From Pipra filicauda (taxonomy: Eukaryota > Chordata > Aves > Passeriformes > Pipridae), in assembly GCF_003945595.2 (NCBI RefSeq), contig NW_024104317.1:62001-126000 (forward strand): a stretch of DNA of 64,000 nt. The letters are read 5' to 3'. Positions 12,169 through 24,985 of this stretch are shown here, piece after piece (the first letter of the stretch is position 1; every line of letters starts with the position of its first letter). The notes below the pieces were generated by a model, which saw nothing but the letters and a program-made list of their open reading frames with translations, had not been told where the DNA came from and made no database searches. The position numbers were made by a program, and so were the translations under genes.

Positions 12169-13836
12169 CTTTTAACAAATGAATGATATGGACAGCTATG
12201 CATACGTTTGACTTTTATAACAGTTTAACACAAATATTACTTCACATCAATTTATATTATTATTAATATTAATGTCCCATTAGCTTTTGCATTATTAACA
12301 TCAGCAGCAAAAGCTTATCTTGCAATCATCCTGTTATGCTTTAGGTTTTTGTCATCTTGGGGAAATTTGTTTGAATTAAATTATCTATTGTCTAAAGAAT
12401 ATCAAAAATAACAGCAGGAAAATTGCTTACTATCTGGCAAAATGTGTCAAAAATATGCTTTTCTAAGTCCAAATGCCATTAACTTTCAACAGCAATCAGA
12501 TGATAAATTATTTTCAGCTATAGGTACTATCAAAAGATCTTTTACAAATTCCCCATTTTAAGGATTTTACTTAATTCCTCCCTTTCACTGATGGATTAAA
12601 TCACAACTATTGATTCTTTTCTTCCTTTGGGGCTTTACCCATCTGTCCTAACGCTTTCATCCCAGCACCCCTTGGGCTGAGAGAAGTGTTCTACAAATGA
12701 ACCAGTGAAAACCTGGAGAAGATTCCAGGTCAAGTTTGTGTACAAGAGTTTAAATTTTTAGTGACAGTCTTCCCTTACCACAGACGAAAGTTTCCACACA
12801 GAGCTGCACAAGCTAGCCCCACCAATTATCCTCCTCCTTTGAAAACCATTATCAAGTTTTTCAAAACTTCTTTCATTTCACTGTTGTCACTCGATGAAAA
12901 GGAAACTAACCACCATGTCAAGACAACTCGGCTGCCTGGCAACCAAGGGCCACATTTTAATTCTGACTTGCTTCTGGTCTTGACTAATGGAAAGTGACTA
13001 TGTTAAGCCAGTCAGAAGAGTTGTTTGTCACTTCTGAAATGCAAACAAAACTATATTGTTTCGAAAGTCCTGGGCGTGATTGATGTAAAGATTTACAGTA
13101 ACATCATTCATTTGCCCTTGTGTTTTAGTGGGATTGATGTCATATCTTTTCATGCTTTATTAAATGCTCTCAGAGAACTTAAAGACATGATGCTTTTTGT
13201 CCTAAAGAATCTGAAGAGATTTTTCTTATGCAAGAAAACTGGACTCCAGCTTGCAAGATTAAATGATTCAGCTCAACATGTGTCTGTAATTTAATAAGAA
13301 ACATCAGCCCAGAAATGTGAACACATAACAAACTGAAAGAAAGAAAAAGCCAAGACAGGAAAAAAATAAAATCAACAGATTGGGGGAGGGGAATGAAAGA
13401 TACACTGCTAACTCGCCAGCAGCAAAGTTTGTTTGGACAAAATTTCCCATAACTGAGTTAATTTTTTCACTTCTAATGCTAAAATTTCAAATTCTGCTCC
13501 CCACCTCTTTAACTGTAAATATATGCAATCACAAATATAAAACATGTGTCCATTTTTCTATAAAACATTATTGAAAACATTACAAGTAATATCAACATCA
13601 ATTATCCTGACTAACTCTGACAGATTCAAAGAGGTTTAAACAGCTTGTTTTCAAAGTCATCTAAAAAATCCCCTCTAAAAACAATTATATTGCAAATTAT
13701 TTTTTAAAGGCCAGGTTGACTTTTCTATTAAATTAAGAATCAGGAGAGGATGAATGAACCTACAGACAGTTTTCTCATCTGAAACAGGAAGACAGACACA
13801 CACGTTCTCCATGTATAGATAAAATATTTTGTTGTA

Positions 13837-13867
13837 ACACACACAAAATATATATATATATATATAT
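13837..13867. repeat. (AC)n then (TA)n microsatellite
   Basis: A short AC repeat (about four units) runs into a TA repeat of about nine units ending at 13,867. It is a compound dinucleotide repeat. Confidence 0.9.
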
Positions 13868-14895
13868 GTGAAACAGAAAGGAAAACATAGCTAATGCAGT
13901 ACTTTCTTTTCTATTTCAAGTATGTAATTCATTCTTCAAATGCACTGAGGCAATAATTTAATGAATATTTAGGGTAGTAGGCTTAGGCTTTTGCAAATAT
14001 ACTTAGCATCAGTGTTATGCTGGAGTTGTTTTCCAAAATCAGCACATTGGCTTTTTGCTGTTCTGCAATACCTGTTAATAAGTAGACCCTTATCATTAAT
14101 TATTTTTTTTAAAAACAGATATTAGAATTTAAGCACAGTAATAACACATGCCGTAATTACTTTTGCCAGCTCGGATTCTTAGGGGTAGTCCACGAGGCAC
14201 CAACATGTCAATTCTCTGGGCAGATATTTAAAAATTTTGGTGAATGGAAGGTATTTGTGAAGAAAAGAGAAGCAGTCAGCCTTTTTGAGTCCTGGTCCCT
14301 CTTGGTCCGTGGTGGAGGGTGATCCTACTCCAAGCCTTCCTACAAATCAAGCTGTCCTATACTCAGCTCATGCAATACTAACATCCCGATCTCATGAGAT
14401 GTGGGACTTCATAGCCCATGTTTTCTAACCTTGACAACCAAATGGTCCAAAACATGAGTGCTCAGCCCAGCACCAGCACTCTGTCCTACCAGGTAAGAGG
14501 ACAATGGATATTGATTACAGGTGGCTGCTGGGAGCTATCATGTGGACTCAGTCCCCAGAATATGACAGTGTTGCTGCCAGTGGGGTGAGCAGCTGCCAGA
14601 GCCATGTGAGCAGGCTTTCAGCTGAGGGCCAGGCTGCAAGGGGTTAGAGCACCCAGCAGAGGACAAGCATAGACAGCCCAGCACCAAGAGCACCACTGCT
14701 GTGGCATTTTGCTCCGAACCAGACTGCTTGTGTCTTTCTTGACCGTCACAACAACTCAACAGCGACAGTTTGTCAATGCTTAAAAACAAGGATGTGTACC
14801 TCCCCACCTTCCAGAAAATAATTAAGATCTCTGCAAGGCCTGCTACTTCAGGATCACTCAAGGCATGATTAAGTTGAAGAATTAGTGATCTCAAG

Positions 14896-14925
14896 GAAGA
14901 AGAAGGAGGAGGAGGAGGAAGGGAA
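14896..14925. repeat. (GGA/GAA)n purine tract
   Basis: A GGAAGAAGAAGGAGG-type trinucleotide tract, all purine on the plus strand. It encodes the serine/proline-rich start of the overlapping minus-strand frame, which is why that frame looks compositionally odd. Confidence 0.8.
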
Positions 14926-17900
14926 GCAGCTGCCCAATCTTTCCTTTGAGTGGAAGTCAGGACTGGCTCAGACACAATAACTCCATTGACTCAGGAAAAT
15001 AATTATGCATTCATTCAGAAGATTATCTAATCAGTCTAGGTCTAGATATTAGGTCAGTGGGTTACCTCAGCCTACCACCAGCCTCAGCAAGCCCTGCATC
15101 TCCAAGAAGAAACAATTTAAGAACATGCACATTCCAGGATCACAGCATTTTTACAGTCCTCATCATAGCCAAAACGCAAAAGCTGGGTGTAAAGCTGTCT
15201 CTCTACAGCCAAATTACATACAAAGCGTGTTGTAAATCAGCTTCACCCCAGGGAAGGCAAGCTGTAAACTACCTATCATTTTACACAGCTACGTCTAACC
15301 ATCATGGTGGAGGAAGCCTGAAAAGGTCAAGAGATTTTTCTAAACTACCTACATCTCCGGAGTAGCTCAAAAAGCCACATAATCTAAAATCCTCAGATAG
15401 TATCTCTCTCTGATGTTTTTTTTTTCCTTATGGAAACGAATGTGTAATATTCTAACTGCCTTCAGCTTCTGCTGAATTAAACACATTCCAGCGTCTCTAG
15501 AGCAGCACTCAGGCAGTTGCACTCTCCCTTGCACTCTCCTGGGTAATCCTTTTGGGGGAAAGAATACATAACGAAGCCCTCAGCTGACAATCTGGGAGGC
15601 CTGCCACTGCTTATTGCCATCAGTTATTTTTCAACTGATTCAAAGGTAACACAAGGGCTGAAAGCTTGTAGCTACTTCTTTTGAGAAAATGGAGTCCAAA
15701 TAGCTCCTCTTAATCCTGGGGATTACCCAAGAGATTCCAGTAACCTACCTTAGATCAACTCAAAGTTCAAAAATAAAGAAAAAAATTCTCTTTTGCAGTT
15801 TTTGAAGGCCCATGCTCCTTTCCAAAAACAAATATGCAAATCAAATTGCAGTGCAACTGACTGAAACTTTATACAATTGTTCCAGGTTCATAAACATTTC
15901 ATGAACTCAGATTAAATTTCAATTACAATACAAGCACTTCCGTGAACGGCAGAATGAAGGATGCCTGTTCTCCCCTGGCTTTGTGCTCGTAGTTAGATTC
16001 CCTGGGACTTCAGGGACTGCAAAGCTCCAATGGAAAGTTGCCCCAGTTGGGACAATCTCTGTCCTGTGAGGACTCCTGATACCTTTCCCTCAGTGGGAAC
16101 AACAGCACATCTTCCCTTGCTACCAGTTTCCACAAAACCTATAGCAACTGGTCAGCACATTCACTACCTATAGTGCACAGACTGACACAGACATAAAATG
16201 CAGAAATATGTGAGCATATAAAACATATTTACAAACAGGATAAAAACTATATTTCTTTGGACGTAGACAGAACCAATGACAGGGAAAGGCCAAGACTACG
16301 TACACAAGACTAATACAAGACTCAGTGGTGAACCCTCTCTCTTGGTCACAGAAAGACCTTTTCCTCTGACTCCTGGCCAAGCTGCCCTCCACAGGACTTG
16401 TCTGCCTTTCCATCAGGTTTAGCCAAAGCTCTTTCATCTTTTACCTTGTATGCTGCTGCTTTCTCTCTTTCAGCCCTGCCTTTCAGCTGCTGCTGAGCTC
16501 ACCTTCTCCCTGCACTGCAGGCACATCGCCTCTTCTGATCCCCTTGCTAATTCTCATCAGCGATGGCATTCACAGCCCATGCCACCACTCCCAGGACGGC
16601 AGGCAGACCCTCCCCTGCCTCTGATTTCAGTTCACTGGGCTGCTTAGAGCCCCTCACCTTGCTTCTGGCAGATGAGGGCTCTTCAGCTGGGCTCACACTG
16701 CCCCCTGTCCCAAGAAAGTGCTCTGGCCCTTCCAATCTCTTAAAATCCTGATCTCCAGGAAGGGGATCACTATTTCTTGTAACTCCCGATGATGCACCGG
16801 TCCCTCACATTGTGCATGTTTGTCAGCTTTTCGCAGTATGTTCCTTTCAGCAGTGAATACAGCTTATTTGTGTTGCACATAGTGCCATGCAAATTTAGGG
16901 CACTATTTTAATGCATGATAAATAATTACTATAATTAACAGAAAAAAAAATGCCTCCTGGCAATTTGTCAGGACTAGACACCTCTTTTCATGCCAGATAT
17001 TTTCATATGTATGACATGTACATATAAGATCCCTCTTGCCTCTGTGTAGGGACATGCATCTCCCATTAGCAGTAATGGGAATTATGTGTGTGCACTGAGG
17101 GGAAACTGTAGTCTACCCTGGCTGGTGAGCTATGTTAGTTGTGCCTTATTGGATCATATGGAGCATGCCATATAAGAAAAGAAAAAACACCTTTCCACCT
17201 TCATTGTTCAGAGAGAAATATATAGGAAGCCCCTGCACACAATCATGCTTTTAATTAAGTTCCATTTGCAGGTGCTATGTCTCTCCAATTCCCTATAGCC
17301 ATTTATGAAAGAAAAATAACAAAAATAATCTGCAAAATGAAATGATTAGGGATAAAAATTAGCTAGGGTTACTAGACTGATGAGAAATTTTTCTAAAATG
17401 AGCGTTTTTAATAAACTACATTTTGAAACCATAAACATCCTTGTATTGGTAGATGTTGCACTGCAAAACACTAAACTTCATTTCACTATCAATTTTCTGA
17501 TTCATCTGAAGAAGTTCATTATCTGTTAAATTGAAGGGAAGCCTCCCACAGAGGAATGCTATCTAAAGATGGATGTGTTTGTGTGTGAAAGGATAGTCTT
17601 TCTTAGCTGTTTATCAAAAAGGACATTCATGGACTAGGTACTATACTTCAGTACTTTGTAAACACATACATACGTACAAACATATGACACTGGTTCATTT
17701 TTGTCATCTGGTTGTAACACATTAATACAAATTTAGTCCAAACATCCAAAGTTATGCTGCTAGGAATGTTGCCATCTGGTTTTAATGAATATCTGGGGTC
17801 CATTTTTCAGTTAAGCTTTTCATATTGTGTTTGTATGTTGTTTTTTTCCAAGCTATCTGCATAATTGCTTAAAGATTTTACTGCAAAATTAATATCCTCA

Positions 17901-19720
17901 CTGTGAATGAGGGAGTGGGGCAAAAACCAGGATGACAAAGGCTGAAATGAGGTGAAAGGCAAATTCAATTTTTCCTTGCACCATAGAAACCTCGTCAGGA
18001 CTAGCTTTATCTGGTAATCCACATTTAAACTTTAACCTGTAGGGGGGCTCTTTGTGTTAGTTAATGTAAGCATAAAAAGAGTCTGAACCACTAATCAGAT
18101 TAATCATATTTTGTGAGACTCAAAAGCTTCATTAAAAGGACCTCGTTTCCAAGCTACACATTTCAGAAAGGGAAAAAAAGTTGGCTATGAAAAGGAAAGA
18201 GTAACACTGAAATTCAAAAAGACACAGACTGTGTGTCTCCTGGAATTAAACCAAAGAGAGTTAAGAATTGGAACAATATCCACCTTCATAAAATACACCT
18301 TGATGATGCCAAAATAATTAGGACATTTTGCTATTGAAAGTATACATTCCCTACATTTGCAAAGCTTTACCTTATGCATGAGAGTGAACTATTTATTAGA
18401 TAAACACAATAAATGTCTTCCTCACATTTACGGAAGTCTCCCTCTCCACTGAAGCAATCATATTTCCAAAGTACTTCAGGTGACCCCTCAGAGACAAGAA
18501 AATGTGAACATCAGAAGTATAAGAACTGAGATCTGTCATCTGTATTCAGGTTATCTACATTCACACAAGAAACAGCCCAGTTCCCTAATGAGCATGAAAG
18601 TGAAAGAGCAAGCTACTCTCCCAAGTTAGTGCAGCATTCTGCTCTCTTTCAAAAACAACAGAATATCTCCACTTTCCATTAAAAAAACGGCTTGCCACAA
18701 ATTAAGTTCCAGTGAACTTTTGTTCATGCCTATGGAATAAAACGTGTTTTATGATCAGAATCCCAAACTCAAAGTTTTCTTTGTTAAGTGTAACAGGAAT
18801 CATTTGCACTTAGGACAGTGTGAAACCCATTCAGATCTCAGCCTACCCTGTACTGATCTAGAGTTAGTGGGCCTTTGAAATCAGGAGATGCTTTGAGGAT
18901 ACATTAACAAAGTTGAAAGTCTTTGGAAAATTATTCAATACTGAGAAAATGAAACACATTAAAGCAGTCATATTCTCCCTAAAATGTCTTATATTTAAGT
19001 GGTAGGGAGAGAAATCAAGACATGACATCATTGGGAAGATCACTTGAAATACAGACTCATCCATTTTCCAGCCTTGGGACTGGGGAAGTGGAATTAGCCT
19101 AACCTTTGTTTTCCAAGTGAGAGGGAGCATCCTCATGCTGTATCACAGCCAAACTCTTTGCTTGCCTTTCACCATTATGTTTTCATTTTTCTTTTCCCAT
19201 AACTTGCCAAGATCTCTTATTCCTGCCAGCTACACAACCCCCTGCATGATCTGTATTCAACTGGTAAGTTCACTTCTAGACAATTCAGGTAACCTAAAAT
19301 ACATTTTTAGTCACCATTGAATTCTACACTCTATATGAGGTTATGCACTTAATAACTTTCTAAATGTCTATTTACAAGGTTTGTCCATAATTGCACTGAG
19401 CCTGAACTGCTTGGCATAGTCAATTATACCTAAAGGCACTACTTGTTCCCTGGCTAGGATGACAGCAGGTGAGGAATCTTCTGTAGTAAATTACCAGTCA
19501 CCAGGGAATTGTTGCCACAATGAAAAGCTCAGAAAGGAAGGTCAGAGCCTGTGTGGGCAAATTTCCTCTCCCACCTTCACTCTTTCAGAGTGCTGATGTT
19601 GTCCAGTTGCTACAGAGGCTTTAAAAGAAACACAATGGCCAAGCTTTCTGCACTTCATAGACCATACACTTCACACAAAGTTTTACCACAAGCTGTCATT
19701 GTATGGCTGCATTTCTGAGT

Positions 19721-19750
19721 GTGTGCCATTGTGTGCCATCCTGTGCCCTG
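19721..19750. repeat. 10-bp tandem repeat, three units
   Basis: Three consecutive 10-base units read GTGTGCCATT, GTGTGCCATC and CTGTGCCCTG. The copy number is small and the last unit diverges. No function is evident. Confidence 0.7.
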
Positions 19751-19995
19751 AGGTCTTCAGTGTTTCTTCATCAAACCAAGCAGCTGTCGAAATGCGCCTC
19801 AGCTCCATCCAGTACACATTCCCCAGCTTTCTCATCCAAGGAAAAGGAGGGGAGAAAGGACAGCAAGTACCAAGGTCTTGCTCCAGTGAGGAGCTGGGAT
19901 GTGGCCATGGACAGGTTCCCAGGTTCCTTGCGTAGATGTAGACTATTATACCAATGAATTCTTCAGAAAATATCACACAAAGCTAAGTTATTTAC

Positions 19996-20102
19996 GAACT
20001 GACTTCAGCACGTTTGCACCAGCATAAAACTGGAGCAACTGTACTACCTTTGGCAGAGCATTCCTAAGTCTAAGCCAATGCAAGTTAAAGCAGAATCTGT
20101 CC
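19996..20102. mobile_element. Ancient palindromic MITE-like element
   Basis: The segment reads like a decayed copy of the palindromic repeats common in amniote genomes whose arms contain 'CACCAGNGTAAAACTGGAG' and end in 'GCAGAATCTGNCC'. Visible here are CACCAGCATAAAACTGGAG in the left arm and AAAGCAGAATCTGTCC at the right end; reverse-complementing the right end gives a partial match to the left (GAACTGACTT against GGACAGATTC). The family assignment is recalled, not searched. No coding capacity is expected in such non-autonomous DNA transposons. Confidence 0.45.
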
Positions 20103-20679
20103 TTTTAGTTTGGATTATAAGCGAGAAATGCTGCCCTAAAAATACAGACACAAAGAATTTTGCCTGAACACAAAGAGAACTGTTCACAGGTCTGGCCCAA
20201 AGCTATGAATTTAAATGATCTAAATGTAACTCTAAAAAAATAAGATGTTTGTATTAGGAAAAAATAAGTAAAGCACTGGGATGCATTAGTACCATTCACC
20301 ACCATTTTGTATAAGGTCACGTTTTCTCAGCCTTCCTGATACTGTCTCACCTTGTTTTATGACAAATTCCAGTGGCATCCATAAAAACACTCCCAGAGTG
20401 TATTTATGTGCAGCACAAACTGTTACAGTAAAAAATATCCCCTATCAGCTTGTTATCTGAGATGTGGTACTTCCTAGACCGCAGCAGGGCCAAGTCAAAG
20501 GGATTAGCTTTCAGATCTACTGTCAGTCTGCTAAAACTGCTGGAGATGGTTTAAGCTGGTCTGCTTGCCTCTGCCCTGAACTGCACTGGGGCTGTTCCCA
20601 AGTCAGGTTCTAGCTGAGGTTCAGAAATAGCTGAGAAGAAGCAAACTACTGCAACTGTTGTGAATATGCTCTGGGTATG
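20103..20679. other. Unique non-coding DNA
   Basis: I see no gene, repeat or regulatory signature between the palindromic element on the left and the MIR-like SINE on the right. Confidence 0.55.
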
Positions 20680-20795
20680 TTTCTTATTTTATAGATTGGA
20701 AAAATGAGTCTCAGAGACAGAAAAATCACATACCTGTGACCACAGAATTTTGTGCTGGTGATCCTTGCAGAACCAGAGTCTTTGACCTCCATATC
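20680..20795 (-). mobile_element. MIR-type SINE fragment
   Basis: Read on the plus strand, this follows the reverse complement of the MIR consensus: TTATTTTATAGATTGGAAAA, then GAGTCTCAGAGA, then CTGTGACCACAGAATTTTGT, then AACCAGAGTCTTTGACCTCC. These correspond in order to the 'CCCATTTTACAGATGAGGAA', 'CTGAGGCACAGAGA', 'AAGGTCACACAGC' and 'AACCCAGGTCTC' blocks. The copy is heavily diverged, as expected for an element active before the amniote radiation. The overlapping open frames on both strands are not genes. Confidence 0.6.
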
Positions 20796-21760
20796 TGCAG
20801 TCCTTCTTACAGCCTGTATGCTGTTTGCACTCCAGCCATGGTGGCAAAGGGCAGGGAATGCTGGTTGTCCTGCAAGCAGCGCTATTGGGGTGGGAGGACA
20901 CTGGGTTCATTCGCTGCCCAGCATCTGGGGGACTCAACAGGGCATGTTTATTACAGGAGAGATGGAACTGCAGTGGCACAGCAGCAAATCTCTTCAGCAA
21001 CAGAGTTCAAAGGCTGGGAGGATGCAAATTGTACTCACCAGCTCACACAAAATATATTCAATAATTTTTAATGGGATCTCTATTGAAACCATGTTAAAAC
21101 CTGGTCAACAAGCTTTCAGCAAGAATGATAAGTGTCTAGTGTATGGAATAAGTTTCCACAAAGATCTTGAGAATCTCTGTGAAAATAAGACAATAATTTC
21201 TGAAATTTTGAAAGTTTGACCCCCACCTTGCTTTAAATTTGTGGATCTGTCAAAACCCAAGCAACTTTTGAGATTGTTACCTAAATTGGATGAGGTCCAC
21301 ATTCCCGGAGCTGCATAATGTGACTTGTCTCTGCTCAGTCCAGAATAGACTTTTCCTTTTCCTTTTTTCCCCCCCCAAACACACAAAAAATCCCCACAAA
21401 CAAATCTCCCCATGTTTTATTTCCATAACTGATAGTTATTTTAAAAGGTAGTACAAACCCTATAAATCCAAAGAAAGGCAACATTGGAATGCCCACCAGT
21501 GCTGCCCACAGTAAAGCAAACACATCCAGAGCTTTTATCACTTCAAATAAAGATCTCTGTTCTGCAAGGAGAAAATTCCCTCTCTTCCATAGTTCCAGAC
21601 TCTACAGATCATTAGGTAGGTAAAGCAAACTTCTGATCTTTTGATCATTTGCAACTCTTTGGAAAGAAGTTTCCCACAAGGCTCATGATGCTCTAAGTCA
21701 CTTTTGTTTCTGTTCTGCAGCCTCACTCTCTCCAAGTTAAAACTCATGCAGAACAAAACA
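20796..21760. other. Non-coding DNA with chance open frames
   Basis: Several overlapping frames of 79-155 codons lie between 20,736 and 21,219 on the plus strand in different phases, with a 102-codon frame opposite. None has a recognisable motif, and their left ends fall inside an MIR-like SINE, so they are treated as chance. A pyrimidine tract with C8 followed by an A/C-rich stretch lies at 21,352-21,412. Confidence 0.5.
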
Positions 21761-21761
21761 G

Positions 21762-21781
21762 CACTGCTGAGCTCAGCAGTG
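21762..21781. promoter_or_regulatory. 20-bp perfect palindrome with Maf-type core
   Basis: CACTGCTGAGCTCAGCAGTG is its own reverse complement with no spacer. The central 14 bases, TGCTGAGCTCAGCA, have both TGCTGA half-sites of a Maf recognition element in the spacing of the CRE-type site (TGCTGACGTCAGCA), differing only in the central bases. A perfect 20-bp palindrome is expected about 0.06 times in 64 kb of random sequence. Binding is inference; a cruciform-prone or chance palindrome is also possible. Confidence 0.35.
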
Positions 21782-23590
21782 TCTTGAAGGAGGAATCTGT
21801 GGCACCCTAAGGCCTTATTGCATAAAAATGTGTAATGTTACCAAGAAAGGGGAGTGGGAAAACATTCCCATGACTGCTTGGTAAGGCTTCCCACCTATGA
21901 GGCATGTGTGAAGAGAGCTTCACACCTGTGAATATCGTAGAGTCAGACCCTCATCTCTTCTCTGAGATCCTTAATAATGTTCCAGATGGGGACCCAACTA
22001 TAGACATTTTTGCACTTAGAGAGCAATAAAAAGAGAACACATGGGATAGAAAACACTTGGTTAAATTTGCACCTTTTTTCTACGTTATAAATAATGAGGA
22101 TGCATCTTTTCCTTCCTTCTCCTGTCAGCCACCTTCTGTTCCCTTGTCCATGCTGCACTACCATCTAAATACTCCTATCTTTAATCTTTTAAGTACGTGG
22201 ATTAACTTATAGCATCTGGAACACTTTAGGACAAAAAATGTCACATGGCAAACTCTTGTAGGGGAAGAGTTAAATTAGCTCCCTCTTCTGCCAGAGTTGC
22301 CCCCAAAACAGTGAGGATCCCAACCACGAAAATTCCTGATATGTCTGACTGCACAGGGAACTGCAAAATTCTTCCATCTCACTCAGTGAGGTTCTACAGA
22401 GAAAGCTGAAACCCACTCACTTGCCTAGATTGGATTTGGGTGCATGTAATGACAAAAACACAGAAAGAGATTGTTCCTTGGGCATCATAAAAGATTTGTA
22501 AGAAAAGAGAGTACAAAAGATCAGGCCAGGTCCGGATTGCAATTTAATCTTCTGGATGCAATTCAAGCCAATCTCCAGTTGTTTGGATTTTTTGTTTACT
22601 GTTGCAAATCAGAGGAGGCATTTCACCAGAGAATCTGTTGGTTTGCTGTATTTCAGAATGTTATTTCAGCTGGACAAATTATGAGCACTTTTGCAGCTGC
22701 AAACATGTGTAGTGCCTAAAGTTTTTCATGACAAAGTAGTATTGTAACCTTAAGACATTATATTGCTATGGTATAATATTTTATTCAGATCATTTGAGTA
22801 ATAAAAAATTAGTTTTCTCTTGCCTGAATTTCTGTTGAACCAAACAGCTCATTTCTCTACTTCTAAATGAAGAGAAATAAGGTATTTTTTCCAGTGTTTG
22901 GCACCAGTAGGGTATTTTTAGAATGTTTCCAGTTATTGACCCATCTACATCCTATTCCACCATTTCTGCACAAAGGAAAGAGAAGTAGAATTACACGATA
23001 ACAGAGGGACAAAGACATTACTCCTAATATTCCCCCCTCTTTTAACATGAAAACGGATTTCTAAATATTATCACTTACCACGTCATTTGAGAGGCTGCAC
23101 TTCACCAGTGACGAATTTTCTCTATTGAAATTATAGTATGGGCACGTTGTTAAACTCATGTTTGCAAGCTAGTATCACCTAAATTACAGTTTTATGACAC
23201 AGTATTAGAAAGAGAAGGTTATGAACAGTGAAACTTGATTTTAACTGCGAATGTAGTAGTCAATTTAGCAGGGATATTTAGTCATTGAGGGAAATGTTTT
23301 TAAAAGCCATACTGTCCAGCAGAACAAAGACATCCCTATCTTTCAGACTATCTTTGCATAGGCCTTAATAATAGTACTTCTCAAACAGTTTTTGTAATGA
23401 AATAAGCATTAACCCACGTGCATAGATTGCATGCAGGCCTCAGTCCTTATATCCCACTCTGTTTCTCACTCATCTCATGTTGCAACCTTCCTGCTTTTCA
23501 AGTGCTAAACTTCTCCATAACAGATCTGATTGTAAATCTATTAAACCCTTTATAATGCAACGCTTCAACTATGGCTTGTATCTTCATCTC
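21782..23590. other. Unique non-coding DNA
   Basis: No gene or repeat is recognised. Frames are below 85 codons. The plus-strand frame at 22,471-22,719 is the longest and has no family resemblance. Confidence 0.55.
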
Positions 23591-23597
23591 ACTGCAT

Positions 23598-23715
23598 ACA
23601 TGCAGAACTGAGGCCCCAAAAGGCTGATTGAGGTACCTAAGCTTATACAGTAACTTAGTGTGAGAATGGAAAAACGAGGCTTATTTTCCTTCCAGTTCTA
23701 CACTTAGGCCACAGT
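23598..23715 (-). mobile_element. MIR-type SINE fragment
   Basis: The plus strand shows the reverse complement of an MIR body: AACTGAGGCCCCAAAAGGCT, then ACCTAAGCTTATACAGTAAC, then TTAGTGTGAGAATGGAAAAA, and a terminal ACTTAGGCCACAG. These correspond to the 'AAACTGAGGC', 'TGACTTGCCCAAGGTCACAC', 'TAGTGGCAGAGCTGGGA' and 'CTCTAGCCACT' blocks in order. It is an old, diverged copy. Confidence 0.5.
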
Positions 23716-24790
23716 TTCTACAATAACATAAACAGAACCTATACAGAGCTTAGACAAAGTCTGCTGTGTTTGCCTGGCAATTCTTTTTTAAATGGACAGA
23801 AATTATTTGTACCTTATGGGTACAGTTTGAGATCACCATACAAGGTGCTTAAACTAGGTGCTTAATTAGGTGACATTTCTGAAAACTTTCTCTAAAACTG
23901 TCCTCATTTTCAATTTGAAAGTAAATACTAGTTTCTCTGGGTGCCTGGTGAGACCAAGATGCTGAAGTCCCTGATGCCACTTCGTGAGCCCCCTCTCCTC
24001 CCTGTCCCACCAGGGAGTTTCTCTACCTGTCAGCAAGAGAACAAGTGAGAGCTGTGCCCTGCACATCACACACCAGTACAGGAACAACTCTTTCTTCTAG
24101 GAAAATATGATCTTCTAAACTTAACATGCTCATGAAGAGTAAGCCAAAGACATTAATATTGATACTGATGGTTATGTGACCTGGGTGAAAACGTGCTTAG
24201 TTCAGAAATTAAGATATGAAGTGCTACCTAGATGTTGAGCGTTAATTTAATATAAGGGAGAAATACAGTTTGGGATCTAACAGACATTTCTCTTACCCTT
24301 CCACCAGTAACTCCCTCAGCTCTTCACACAGGTGGATCTTCTGTCTTCTTGAAACAGTAATCACATGGGTGAATTTTCTAGTAGCTTTTCAAAGGATTAT
24401 GAAACTATTCTGCAAAGCAATCTGGGTAAAAATGTATAAATGGTCTTTAATGCAGCATAACCTTTAACACCTACCAGAAAAACAAATACATTCCAGTGAA
24501 AACCAACAATTTTACAGTCAGATATGGGCACTGATTCGCTCAGCTGGCTGGTGGTGGATCACCCACAAAAGAGTTTGGAGGGTCTCTGTATAAGAACTAG
24601 GACGTTAGGATTAGAAATGTGTCTGAGTTAAGAGGGAGTTTTAAGCAATTAACTCTGCAAACACACAAAAGTGAAGCACAAAGAAACACTAATGGGAAGA
24701 GATCATTAATGCAATCCATCCACATTCTCCATCTATGCGCTCATTACCTGCTGACAACACCAACAGGATTTGCCTATATGAGGAAATGGG
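23716..24790. other. Unique non-coding DNA
   Basis: I see nothing recognisable. The words GTTATGTGACCTGGGTGAAA near 24,170 faintly recall an MIR core, but the match does not extend. Confidence 0.5.
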
Positions 24791-24794
24791 CCAA

Positions 24795-24985
24795 AATAGC
24801 TATTGCAGAATAAGCCATTATTCAATAGCTTTCTGTTTGTCCCTGTGTAGACACTGTAGGAATAATTAGTGCACTTATTCTGTTCTAGAATAATCGCTGC
24901 ACTAATTATTCCAGACTAAAGTATCTTTTATTCCAAAACAATTTGTCCACAAGGGGAGCTATTGTTAAATAGCTTGTGCTCCTCT
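24795..24985. mobile_element. Nested inverted-repeat (MITE-like) element
   Basis: The core is a 15-bp perfect inverted repeat, GGAATAATTAGTGCA at 24,859-24,873 and its reverse complement at 24,898-24,912, with an inner 7-bp pair TTATTCT (24,875-24,881) and AGAATAA (24,887-24,893). Outside it, GTGTAGACA on the left (about 24,845-24,853) pairs imperfectly with TGTCCACAAGGGG on the right (about 24,943-24,955), and AATAGCT/AGCTATT words recur on both sides. Layered inverted repeats without coding capacity suggest a folded MITE; 'TGTCTACAC' near the ends resembles ancient amniote non-autonomous DNA transposons. The family is not established. Confidence 0.55.

Larger units (their letters stand above)
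12011..19990. other. Long unique non-coding stretch
   Basis: No gene is supported in these 8 kb. The largest frame (145 codons, minus strand, 14,538-14,975) starts with a proline/serine-rich run encoded by a GGA/GAA simple repeat at 14,896-14,925 and resembles nothing known. Two overlapping opposite-strand frames at 16,450-16,751 reflect a locally GC-richer patch. A segment at about 12,945-13,020 (GGGCCACATTTTAATTCTGA onward) faintly resembles one arm of the amniote palindromic repeats described elsewhere in this window. A three-unit, 10-bp tandem repeat built on GTGTGCCATY lies at 19,721-19,750. Confidence 0.55.

Noticed and set aside
14538..14975. 145-codon minus-strand frame with a proline/serine-rich start
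   Set aside because: The odd composition comes from a GGA/GAA simple repeat; no family resemblance or convincing splice sites.
20736..21219. Overlapping plus-strand frames up to 155 codons as a gene
   Set aside because: Their start lies in an MIR-type SINE, the frames are in competing phases, and no motif is seen.
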